The notes beneath the pieces were generated by a model that saw nothing but the letters and a program-made list of their open reading frames with translations, was not told the DNA's origin and searched no databases. From Pacificimonas sp036351775 (GTDB lineage Bacteria > Pseudomonadota > Alphaproteobacteria > Sphingomonadales > Sphingomonadaceae): DNA of 64,000 bases. How positions within the stretch are numbered: the first letter of the stretch is position 1; each line of letters starts with the position of its first letter. This document shows positions 53,497 to 61,014 of the stretch, piece by piece. The DNA is taken from contig JAZBPX010000053.1 in assembly GCA_036351775.1 (NCBI GenBank), positions 186,001 to 250,000 of the forward strand, read 5' to 3'. A program made the translations under genes and the position numbers.

Positions 53497-53596
53497 GTCG
53501 TCCTGAACTTGTTTCAGGACCCACGCCGTGGCGGGTCGGCCAGGTAGCGACTTTTGCGACGGTAACGGCGTGGGTCCTGACATTCGTCAGGATGAC
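53497..53596. repeat. 100-base palindromic element, copy A
   Basis: Left arm 53497-53529 (a TCCTGAA-acttg-TTTCAGGA hairpin then CCCACGCCGT) and right arm 53565-53596 (ACGGCGTGGG then TCCTGAC-attc-GTCAGGA) form an inverted pair with a 35-base centre. Both arm parts fold locally and the two arms also pair with each other. It lies before the radical SAM gene. Copy B at 58112 has the same arms and the same centre length. Confidence 0.85.
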
Positions 53597-53622
53597 ACGG
53601 TTTGTAGCGAGGTACCCGCCCC

Positions 53623-54027
53623 TCAGGTCAGGCGGAGGAGCCAGCGGAGGGTTAGGACCATGCCGGCGAGGTAGACGATCTGGAGGAGCAGCCAGACTTC
53701 GCGCAGGCTGACGCGGAACACCTCCTCGATGGTGTAGATGCTGAGGGCGGCGCTGGCGGCGACGATGGCGATCATCATGGCGGCGCCGACGGGGCGCTTC
53801 AGCCAGAGAAGGAGGATCGAGAGCGGATTGAGGATGGCGAGCGACGTCCAGACCGCGTTAATCCAGTCCGGCGCCGCCGTGTAGGGCAGCCAGCCCATCG
53901 CCGCGATGTCCGCCCAGCGCGTGATGGTGCCGGCGATCATCGGAACGGTCCAGATGAACATCAGGAAATAACGCCAGAAATTCGCCTCGAAAGCGTTGGC
54001 GGGGAGCTCTTCTCTTGCGGCGTTCAT
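53623..54027 (-). CDS. Membrane protein of unknown function
   Basis: 134 residues with four membrane helices (FLMFIWTVPMIAGTIT, TSLAILNPLSILLLWL, AMMIAIVAASAALSIYTI, LLLQIVYLAGMVLTLRW). I do not recognise the family. It is 88 bases downstream of moaB on the same strand and may be on the moaB transcript. Codon use is ordinary for the window. Confidence 0.65.
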   Translation of the reverse strand: MNAAREELPANAFEANFWRYFLMFIWTVPMIAGTITRWADIAAMGWLPYTAAPDWINAVWTSLAILNPLSILLLWLKRPVGAAMMIAIVAASAALSIYTIEEVFRVSLREVWLLLQIVYLAGMVLTLRWLLRLT

Positions 54028-54115
54028 GGCGGCGAGAGTCGCACGGCTGGCCGCGAAAGTCGAGGCGGGTCCGGGGCGGGCGCGGCGCGGCGCGGTCGTT
54101 GCGGCGGCGGCCTCG

Positions 54116-54655
54116 CTAGTCCTGTCGGCCCCCCTCCCGCAGCCGGGGCATCAGTTCGACGAAATTGCAGGGGCGGTGGCGGCTGTCGAGCTGGTCCTTC
54201 AGGATGCCGTCCCAGCCGTCCTTCACAGCGCCGGTCGAGCCGGGCAGGGCGAAGAGATAGGTGCCGCGCGCAGTCCCGGCGCAGGCGCGCGACTGGACGG
54301 TCGAGGTGCCGATGGTCTGGTAGCTGAGCATGCGGAAGAGCTCGCCGAAGCCGGGAATGTCCTTTTCCCACACCGCCTCGAACGCTTCGGGGGTGACATC
54401 GCGGCCGGTGACGCCGGTGCCGCCGGTGGTGATGACGCAGTCGACGGCGGGATCGTCGATCCATTCGGCAAGCTGTTCGATGATGAGATCGGTGTCATCG
54501 GTGACGATGGTGCGGGCGGCGACCTTGTGCCCCGCCTCCTCGATGCGCGCGGCGAGGGTGTCGCCCGAGCGGTCGTCGGCGGCGGTGCGCGTGTCGCTGA
54601 TGGTGGCGAGCGCGATGTTGACCGGGCGGAAGGGAAGGGTCTCGTCGATCGGCAT
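54116..54655 (-). CDS. moaB: Molybdenum cofactor biosynthesis protein B
   Basis: 179 residues. ISDTRTAADDRSGDTLAARI, then TGGTGVTGRDVTPEAFEAVW and FALPGSTGAVKDGWDGIL are the molybdopterin-binding motifs of the MoaB/MogA family. It probably adenylates molybdopterin before metal insertion. MFS and moaB are 9 bases apart on the same strand; moaD-moaE are 28 kb away. Confidence 0.9.
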   Translation of the reverse strand: MPIDETLPFRPVNIALATISDTRTAADDRSGDTLAARIEEAGHKVAARTIVTDDTDLIIEQLAEWIDDPAVDCVITTGGTGVTGRDVTPEAFEAVWEKDIPGFGELFRMLSYQTIGTSTVQSRACAGTARGTYLFALPGSTGAVKDGWDGILKDQLDSRHRPCNFVELMPRLREGGRQD

Positions 54656-54664
54656 GGCATGATC

Positions 54665-55897
54665 CTATTCGGTAGCGGTTTCGACAGTCGAGATGGTCTG
54701 CGCCATGAGGACGGAATCGCCGAAGTCGACCTGCTCGTCCGCAGCCGGCGCGCTGCGGCGGAAGATGCGCGACCAGAGATAGACGAACATGGCGGCGTGA
54801 ACGGCCGCGGTGAACAGGAACAGCGCATCAATGCTGGTCTGCGCAACGATCACCGAACTGAGGATCGGGCCCGCGACAGCGCCGAGGCCGTAGAGGAGGA
54901 GAAGGCCGCTGGCCGCCTCGACATAGGCGGATGCGTCGATATTGTCGTTCATGTGCGCCACGCTGACCGCGTAGATCGGAAAGGAGAACATTCCGAACAG
55001 AAGCGCGAACACGAAGGTCGCGCCGGGGAAGGCGTCTTCCGCGAGGGCCAGGCCGAGACCGGCCCCGGCGGCGGCGAGCGCCGCGCCCACGAGAACCAGC
55101 CTGCGGTCCATGCGGTCCGAGAGACGCCCCAGCGGGAACTGGCCCAGCGCGCCGCCGATGACCGCGGCGCTCATGAACCATGCGACCATATCGGCGGGCG
55201 AGAGGGTGCCGCTACGCTCTGCAGCGAGGATTGGGCCAAGCGCCCAGAAAGAGCCATTGGCGAGGCCAACGGAGACGGACCCTACAAAGGCTGCGGGCGA
55301 GCGGTCAAAAAGCGGGCCGAGCCGGATGCGGGTCGACGTGACCGGCCCTGGCGCTTCGGACGACGTCATGGCGACGGGAATGGCAGCGACGGACAGGAGG
55401 ACCGAGGCGACGGCGAAGAGCGGAAAGGCGGCGGGGTCGCCGAGAACCATGAGGAGCTGGCCGAGCGTGATGACCGTCAGGTTGATGACCGTATAGACGG
55501 AGAAGACCGTGCCCCGATTCTCGTTGGTCGATTTTTCCGAGAGCCAGCTCTCGATAACCGTGAACAGGACCGCGAAGCAGAGGCCCGCCACGGCCCGAAG
55601 CAGCCACCACGCAACGGGGTCGATAATGAGCGCGTGCAGGAGCGCCGTGGCCGAGACGAGCGAGACCGCCGCCGTGAAGGCGCGGATGTGGCCGACCCGG
55701 CCGATAATGCTCGGCGCAACGATACATCCCGATACGAAGCCGGCGAAATAGCTGGAAGCGAGGAAGCCGATCGAGAAGGTCGAATAATCCTCAATCGACG
55801 CGCGGAGGGGGAGGAGCGCGCCCTGCAGGCCGTTGCCCATGAGAAGAAGCGCAACGGAAAACAGAAGCGCGGCGACGGGGCGGAGCGCAGTGGTCAT
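54665..55897 (-). CDS. MFS transporter (YcaD-like)
   Basis: 410 residues, 12 membrane helices. The loop after helix 2 holds ASSYFAGFVSGCIVAPSIIGRVGH, the MFS loop 2-3 region; the middle loop has GQFPLGRLSDRMDRR, the second copy of the same motif. C-terminal tail acidic. The layout resembles YcaD-type transporters of unknown substrate. It is upstream of moaB in the same direction, so molybdate or cofactor-related transport is possible but unproven. Confidence 0.83.
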   Translation of the reverse strand: MTTALRPVAALLFSVALLLMGNGLQGALLPLRASIEDYSTFSIGFLASSYFAGFVSGCIVAPSIIGRVGHIRAFTAAVSLVSATALLHALIIDPVAWWLLRAVAGLCFAVLFTVIESWLSEKSTNENRGTVFSVYTVINLTVITLGQLLMVLGDPAAFPLFAVASVLLSVAAIPVAMTSSEAPGPVTSTRIRLGPLFDRSPAAFVGSVSVGLANGSFWALGPILAAERSGTLSPADMVAWFMSAAVIGGALGQFPLGRLSDRMDRRLVLVGAALAAAGAGLGLALAEDAFPGATFVFALLFGMFSFPIYAVSVAHMNDNIDASAYVEAASGLLLLYGLGAVAGPILSSVIVAQTSIDALFLFTAAVHAAMFVYLWSRIFRRSAPAADEQVDFGDSVLMAQTISTVETATE

Positions 55898-56094
55898 GGA
55901 AGCGCCCTTAAGCGCGCGCAGATCAGCAGATCAAATGTCCATTCTCTTTGATCCCGCAGCGCGCGCATTGGCGGCGCGGCGCGGGAAGTCGCCCCGTCGA
56001 TGGGCCTGGCTCGCCCCGTCCCCGCCTTGCCGATTTGACGGCATTGCACCTACCATCCAAAGGTTTGCGCGCACGGGCCATGGGAGATTTCGAT

Positions 56095-58089
56095 ATGCGC
56101 GAATCAGTGTTTCTGGGAATCGCCTTGCTGGCGCTGGGCGTGACCCCCGCCGCTGCGCAGGAGGAGACGTTCGGCGGCGCGAAGGGCGCGGACCTGTCGA
56201 TCGAGGCGATGGAGCCGACCAATGAACCGGTCGACATCGGGCTGGCGGGTGACGTGCCCTACGACATTGCGCGCTACCTGCTGGCGGGCGGCGCCAGCTC
56301 TGGTGCGATTTCGCCGGACGGCGCGCTGATCGCGACGACGCTGGATGTGACGGGACAGCCGGAACTGTGGGTCATTCCGGCAGATGGCGGCCAGCCGCGG
56401 CAGATGACCTTCCGCACCGGTGTCGACAATTACCGCTGGGTGCCGGACGGGTCGGGCATCCTCTACCAGGCCGACAAGGACGGCGACGAGCAGCCGAGCT
56501 ATTTCTTCATCAACCGCGACGGCACCGAGGAACGGGTCGTGCTGCCCGCGGCGCGCGGCGACTTCCGGTCGTTCGGCGACTTCGCGGCGGACGGGCAGAG
56601 CTTCGTCTATTCCTCGACCGCGCGGAACGGGCAGGATTTCGACATCTACCGCGCCACGCTGGACGGCGAGACCGAACTGATCGCGGAGGGCGAGTATTTC
56701 TTTGGCGTGGCCGCGCTGTCGCCTGATGGATCGACGGGGATCGTCAGTGAGGCGGTCGGGGAGGATGCGAACAATCTCTACCTTCTCGACATGGCGGACG
56801 GTGCGCTGACGCTGGTGTCCGAGCCTTCGCCGCGCGCGAGCCATACGCTCGGCGGCTTTGCGTGGACCGAGGACAGTGCGGGTTTCTACTATTCATCGAA
56901 TGTCGGACGCGAGTTCGGCGCGCTGAGCTATTTCGATGTCGCGAGCGGCGAGACGCGCGTCATCGCGGAAACGGACGCCGATATTGCCGACATTGAGCTG
57001 TGCGGCGCGGGCGACCGGTATCTTGCCTATACGATCAGCCGCGACGGGTTCGAGCAGCTGGTGGTCGTGGACCGGGAGGCGCAGGCCGTCGTGGACTCGC
57101 CGACATTGCCGGAGGGGCTTTACGCGCTCGACTGCGCGGGCGGTTCGAACCGGATGGCGATCACGGTCAATGGCTGGCGAACGCCGGGCGATATCTACAG
57201 CTGGGAAATCGGCAGCGGTGAGGCGACGCGAGTCTATGTCGGGACGCTGGCCGGGATCGACCCGGACAGGCTCGTGCGGCCCGAAGTGGTGCGCTATCCG
57301 GCGCGCGACGGCGTGGCGTTGCAGGGGCTGCTTTACCAGCCTACGGAGGCGATGCGGCGGCAGGCCGGGGTGACCGACCTGTCCGCCCCGCCGCCCGTTC
57401 TGTTCCGCGTGCATGGCGGGCCGTCGGGCCAGTCGGTGCCGCGCTTTGACGCCGTCACGCAATATCATGTGAACAACGGCATGGCGGTCTTCCTGCCGAA
57501 CGTGCGCGGTTCGACAGGGCTGGGCCGGACCTACTCGGCGCTCGATGACCGGGAGCGGCGGCTGGACAGCGTGCGCGACCTCGTCGACCTGCTGGCCGCG
57601 CTGGGCGATGCGGGCCTTGTCGATCCGGAGCGGGCGGCGGTCACCGGCGGATCCTATGGCGGCTATATGGTGAACGCGGTGCTGGCGTCCTATCCCGGCA
57701 GCTTCAGGGCGGGCGCATCGCTGTTCGGCGTGGGCGACTGGGTGACGGCGCTGGAAATCGCCTCGCCGGGTCTGAAGGCGTCGGACCGGGTGGAGTTCGG
57801 CGACATTTCAGAGCCGCGCTGGCGGGATTTCTATACCGAGAATTCGCCGGTCGCGCTGGCCGACCAAATCCGCGTGCCGGTGCTGTATTCGCACGGCGTC
57901 ATGGACCCGCGCATCGACATTGCCGAAAGCGAGATCATGGTGAAGGTGCTGCGCGCGAACGGTGTCGAGGCCCCCTTCGTGCGAATCCCCGACGAGGGAC
58001 ATGGCTGGCGGAAGCTGTCGAACCAGCTGTTCTATTTCCGCACCGAGGCGGCGTTTCTCGAAGAGCAGCTGGGGCTGGGCGGGGAGTAG
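56095..58089 (+). CDS. S9-family prolyl oligopeptidase-like peptidase, secreted
   Basis: 664 residues from ATG 56095 (GGGAGA upstream). Signal peptide ESVFLGIALLALGVTPAAAQ. A beta-propeller (about 60-380) is followed by an alpha/beta-hydrolase domain with the nucleophile in TGGSYGGYMVNA, the Asp in HGVMDPRIDIAES, and the His in PDEGHGW. It cleaves peptides in the periplasm, probably with some preference after proline or dipeptides. Exact specificity cannot be read from sequence. Confidence 0.9.
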   Translation: MRESVFLGIALLALGVTPAAAQEETFGGAKGADLSIEAMEPTNEPVDIGLAGDVPYDIARYLLAGGASSGAISPDGALIATTLDVTGQPELWVIPADGGQPRQMTFRTGVDNYRWVPDGSGILYQADKDGDEQPSYFFINRDGTEERVVLPAARGDFRSFGDFAADGQSFVYSSTARNGQDFDIYRATLDGETELIAEGEYFFGVAALSPDGSTGIVSEAVGEDANNLYLLDMADGALTLVSEPSPRASHTLGGFAWTEDSAGFYYSSNVGREFGALSYFDVASGETRVIAETDADIADIELCGAGDRYLAYTISRDGFEQLVVVDREAQAVVDSPTLPEGLYALDCAGGSNRMAITVNGWRTPGDIYSWEIGSGEATRVYVGTLAGIDPDRLVRPEVVRYPARDGVALQGLLYQPTEAMRRQAGVTDLSAPPPVLFRVHGGPSGQSVPRFDAVTQYHVNNGMAVFLPNVRGSTGLGRTYSALDDRERRLDSVRDLVDLLAALGDAGLVDPERAAVTGGSYGGYMVNAVLASYPGSFRAGASLFGVGDWVTALEIASPGLKASDRVEFGDISEPRWRDFYTENSPVALADQIRVPVLYSHGVMDPRIDIAESEIMVKVLRANGVEAPFVRIPDEGHGWRKLSNQLFYFRTEAAFLEEQLGLGGE

Positions 58090-58111
58090 GGGCGGGCCGC
58101 TCTTGCCGGCG

Positions 58112-58211
58112 GTCATCCTGAACTTGTTTCAGGACCCATGCCGTGACGGTACCGCACGGTGGCGCGGGCCGCAGACGTAACGGCGTGGGTCCTGACATTC
58201 GTCAGGATGAC
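58112..58211. repeat. 100-base palindromic element, copy B
   Basis: Left arm 58112-58144 and right arm 58180-58211 match copy A at 53497 almost base for base (one changed base in each CCCA(C/T)GCCGT-type tract and one near the start). The centre is also 35 bases, but its sequence is unrelated to that of copy A. It lies between the convergent S9 peptidase and uracil-DNA glycosylase genes. Confidence 0.87.
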
Positions 58212-58230
58212 AGGGGGAGCTGGGCGGGGA

Positions 58231-59184
58231 TCAGCGGTTGTTGGTTGGGGCGGTTCCGCCTTCCAATTTGCTGCGAAACGCCACGAGATCGCGCCAGGCG
58301 AGGCGTTTCTGGGCGGGTTCGCGCAAGAGATAGGCCGGGTGGAAGGTGGGGAGAACCTCGACTTTGTGGTCCTCCAGCTCGGTGGTTTCCCAGCGCCCCC
58401 GCATTCGCATGATTCCGCTCTGCGTACCGAGCAGGGCCTTTGTGCTGGTTCCGCCGAGGGCGAGGATGAAACGGGGTTCGACGATCGAGACATGACGGTG
58501 GAGGAGCGGGATTAGCTCCGCCGCTTCCTGAACGTTCGGCACGCGGTTGCCGACGGGCCGCCACGGGCTGAGATTGGTGATGTAGACGCTGGTACGGTCG
58601 AGGCCGATCGAGGCGAGCATCAGGTCGAGCAGCTGTCCGGCGGGGCCGACGAAGGGGCGCTCCTGGCGCTCCTCCTCCGCGCCGGGCGCCTCCCCGACGA
58701 TCATCACGCCGCTGTCCGGATTGCCATCGGCGAAGACGCAGGGCGCGTTCGGACGGCGCGCCCTGAAGGGCAGGGTGGGCGTCTCTGCGCGCAGGCCTTC
58801 GAGACTGGTGGACTTGATGGTGATGGGGGCGGTTTGCGGTGCGCTGGGTGTTTTCCCCTCCCTCGTGGGAGGGGTAGGGGTGGGTGAGCGGACCTCTGGG
58901 CCCGCGTTTTTAGGTGGCTCGCTTTCGCTCGCGGACCCCACCCCTGCCCCTCCCCTCGAGGGGAGGGGAGAAGAATAGGCTACCCCTCCACCCGAGGGGA
59001 GGGGAGAAGAGGGGGATGCTTGTTCCCTTGAAGGAAGGGAAAAAGAGGTTGGATCTTCGAGCCAGTTGCCCGCTTCATCGCTGGTGAGGACGTCTAGGCC
59101 GCTGTCCCGGAGCCAGCGCAGGCTGGCGGCGGCTGCCGCGGCGGAAAGGGGGGCACCGGAAGAGGGCGGAGTGGATTCGGTCAC
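58231..59184 (-). CDS. Uracil-DNA glycosylase, family 4 type, lacking Fe-S cysteines
   Basis: 317 residues, GTG start. The catalytic core (about 140-310) has GEAPGAEEERQ, PFVGPAGQLLDLML, ITNLSPWRPVGNR and FHPAYLLR, the family 4 motifs. The N-terminus has a short helical part (1-45), then a 63-residue Ser-Pro-Gly linker (49-112) encoded by GC-rich repeat arms. Only Cys149 is present, where family 4 enzymes usually have four cysteines for a 4Fe-4S cluster. It may still excise uracil; activity is uncertain. Confidence 0.82.
   Translation of the reverse strand: MTESTPPSSGAPLSAAAAAASLRWLRDSGLDVLTSDEAGNWLEDPTSFSLPSREQASPSSPLPSGGGVAYSSPLPSRGGAGVGSASESEPPKNAGPEVRSPTPTPPTREGKTPSAPQTAPITIKSTSLEGLRAETPTLPFRARRPNAPCVFADGNPDSGVMIVGEAPGAEEERQERPFVGPAGQLLDLMLASIGLDRTSVYITNLSPWRPVGNRVPNVQEAAELIPLLHRHVSIVEPRFILALGGTSTKALLGTQSGIMRMRGRWETTELEDHKVEVLPTFHPAYLLREPAQKRLAWRDLVAFRSKLEGGTAPTNNR
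58851..59040. repeat. CCCCTCCC-type repeat arms inside the glycosylase gene
   Basis: A left arm 58851-58890 and an inverted right arm 58927-58973 share the TCCCCTCCC ... GGGAGGGG(C/T)AGGGGTGGG sequence of the 52.2 kb element. A third partial arm follows at about 58983-59010 and a smaller hairpin at about 59022-59040. All lie within coding sequence, in frame. They encode the Ser-Pro-Gly linker (residues 49-112). Confidence 0.8.
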
Positions 59185-59282
59185 GCCCCCCTTATGTGCG
59201 ACAGGGGCACCGCTGGCAAAACCCTGTCATTCCGCCTAAGACCGCAGGGAAATCCGGCAAGTTTAGAATGGGACTGATCGGC

Positions 59283-60941
59283 GTGAGCGATATCGAACGC
59301 GAATCCATGGAATATGACGTCGTCATCGTAGGCGGCGGACCGGCGGGACTGTCCGCGGGAATCCGGCTGAAACAGCTGGCCGAGAAGGAAGGCCGCGAGA
59401 TCGAGGTCTGCATCCTGGAGAAGGGGTCGGAAATCGGCGCGCATATCCTGTCGGGGAATGTCTTCGATCCGCGCGCGCTCGACGAGCTGCTGCCGGAATG
59501 GCGGACGATGGACGGCCACCCGATGACGGTGCCGGTGGAATCCGACAATCACTGGATCCTGACAAAGGGCGGGCATATCAGCTTCCCGCACATCCTGCTG
59601 CCGCCGTTCATGGACAATGATGGCTGCTATACCATGTCGCTGGCCGCCTTCTGCCGCTGGCTGGGCGGGGTGGCCGAGGGCATGGGCGTGGAGATTTTCC
59701 CCGGCTTTGCCGCCGCCGAAGTGCTGTTCAACGAGGATGGCAGCGTCAAGGGCGTCGCGACGGGTTCGACCGGTATCCAGAAGGACGGGACGCGCGGCCC
59801 AAATTTCGAGCTGGGCATGGAACTGCACGCGAAATACACCTTCTTTGCCGAGGGCGTGCGCGGGCACCTGACCAAGGAGCTGAAGCGGCTGTTCGAGCTG
59901 GACAAGGACTCCGAGCCGCAGATTTACGGGCTGGGCGTCAAGGAATTGTGGGACGTGGAGCCTGACAAGCATGAAGAAGGCTGCGTGATCCATACGCAGG
60001 GCTGGCCGCTGGAGGACGCCAATGGCGGCGGCTTTATCTATCACCAGGCTGACGGACAGGTCGCGCTCGGTTTCGTGACGTGGCTGAACTACAAGAACCC
60101 GCACATCAGTCCCTTCCAGGAAATGCAGAAGTGGAAGACCCACCCGGAGATTGCGGAGCTGCTGAAGGGCGGGAAGCGCATCAGCTACGGCGCGCGCGCG
60201 ATCAATGACGGCGGGCTGCAGTCGGTGCCGAAGCTGGCGTTTCCCGGCGGCGCGCTGATCGGCTGTTCGGCGGGTTTCCTGAACGTGCCCCGCATCAAGG
60301 GCACGCACACGGCGATGAAGTCGGCGATGATGGCGGCCGACGCGGCCTTTGCGGCGGTCGGCGAACAGCGGCGGAACGATGAACTGACCGCCTACCGGGC
60401 CGCTTATGATACGAGCTGGGTGAAAGACGAGCTGTCGAAGGTTCGCAACACCGTGCCGCTGGTGAAGCGGTTCGGCAACCTGGTCGGGACAATCCTGTCC
60501 GGCATGACGATGTGGGCCGAGGCGCTGCGCATCAAGATGCCGTTCACGCTGGGCCATAAGCCCGATCACGAATCGATCGGGCGGAAGGAGCATTTCCATC
60601 CGCCGGTCTATCCGAAGCCGGACGGGGTGATTACCTTCGACCGGCTGTCGTCGGTGTTCCTGTCGGGGACGAACCACGAGGAAGATCAGCCGCCGCACTT
60701 GCAGCTTAAGGACGCCTCGATCCCCATCGAGCACAATTTGCCGCTCTATGACGAACCCGCGCAGCGTTACTGTCCGGCAGGTGTCTATGAGGTGGTCGGC
60801 GAGGAAGAGGGCAACCCGACCTTCGTCATCAACGCGCAGAACTGCGTCCACTGCAAGACCTGCGACATCAAGGATCCGCTGCAGAACATCAACTGGGTGG
60901 TGCCGGAGGGCGGCGGGGGACCGAACTACCCGAACATGTAA
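59283..60941 (+). CDS. Electron-transfer flavoprotein-ubiquinone oxidoreductase
   Basis: About 552 residues from GTG 59283 (product start SDIERESMEYDVVIVGGGPA, the usual alphaproteobacterial beginning); ATG 59268 is the alternative. FAD motif YDVVIVGGGPAGLSAGIRL; the quinone-membrane region follows in the middle; the C-terminal ferredoxin part has CPAGVYEVV with NCVHCKTCDIKDP for one 4Fe-4S cluster. It passes electrons from acyl-CoA and other dehydrogenases through ETF to ubiquinone. The TPR gene follows after 73 bases. Confidence 0.95.
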   Translation: MSDIERESMEYDVVIVGGGPAGLSAGIRLKQLAEKEGREIEVCILEKGSEIGAHILSGNVFDPRALDELLPEWRTMDGHPMTVPVESDNHWILTKGGHISFPHILLPPFMDNDGCYTMSLAAFCRWLGGVAEGMGVEIFPGFAAAEVLFNEDGSVKGVATGSTGIQKDGTRGPNFELGMELHAKYTFFAEGVRGHLTKELKRLFELDKDSEPQIYGLGVKELWDVEPDKHEEGCVIHTQGWPLEDANGGGFIYHQADGQVALGFVTWLNYKNPHISPFQEMQKWKTHPEIAELLKGGKRISYGARAINDGGLQSVPKLAFPGGALIGCSAGFLNVPRIKGTHTAMKSAMMAADAAFAAVGEQRRNDELTAYRAAYDTSWVKDELSKVRNTVPLVKRFGNLVGTILSGMTMWAEALRIKMPFTLGHKPDHESIGRKEHFHPPVYPKPDGVITFDRLSSVFLSGTNHEEDQPPHLQLKDASIPIEHNLPLYDEPAQRYCPAGVYEVVGEEEGNPTFVINAQNCVHCKTCDIKDPLQNINWVVPEGGGGPNYPNM

Positions 60942-61014
60942 GAGGTCAGGGGGCCAGCCCGCCAAGAGGCTGCGCGGCCGCCCCTGCCAATCGCAAATGC
61001 CGCCACGGAGGCCC

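Noticed and set aside
53996..55951. Plus-strand frame of about 650 codons over moaB and the MFS gene
   Set aside because: It spans two well-supported genes on the other strand and has the repetitive Arg/Gly/Asp composition of an antisense shadow.
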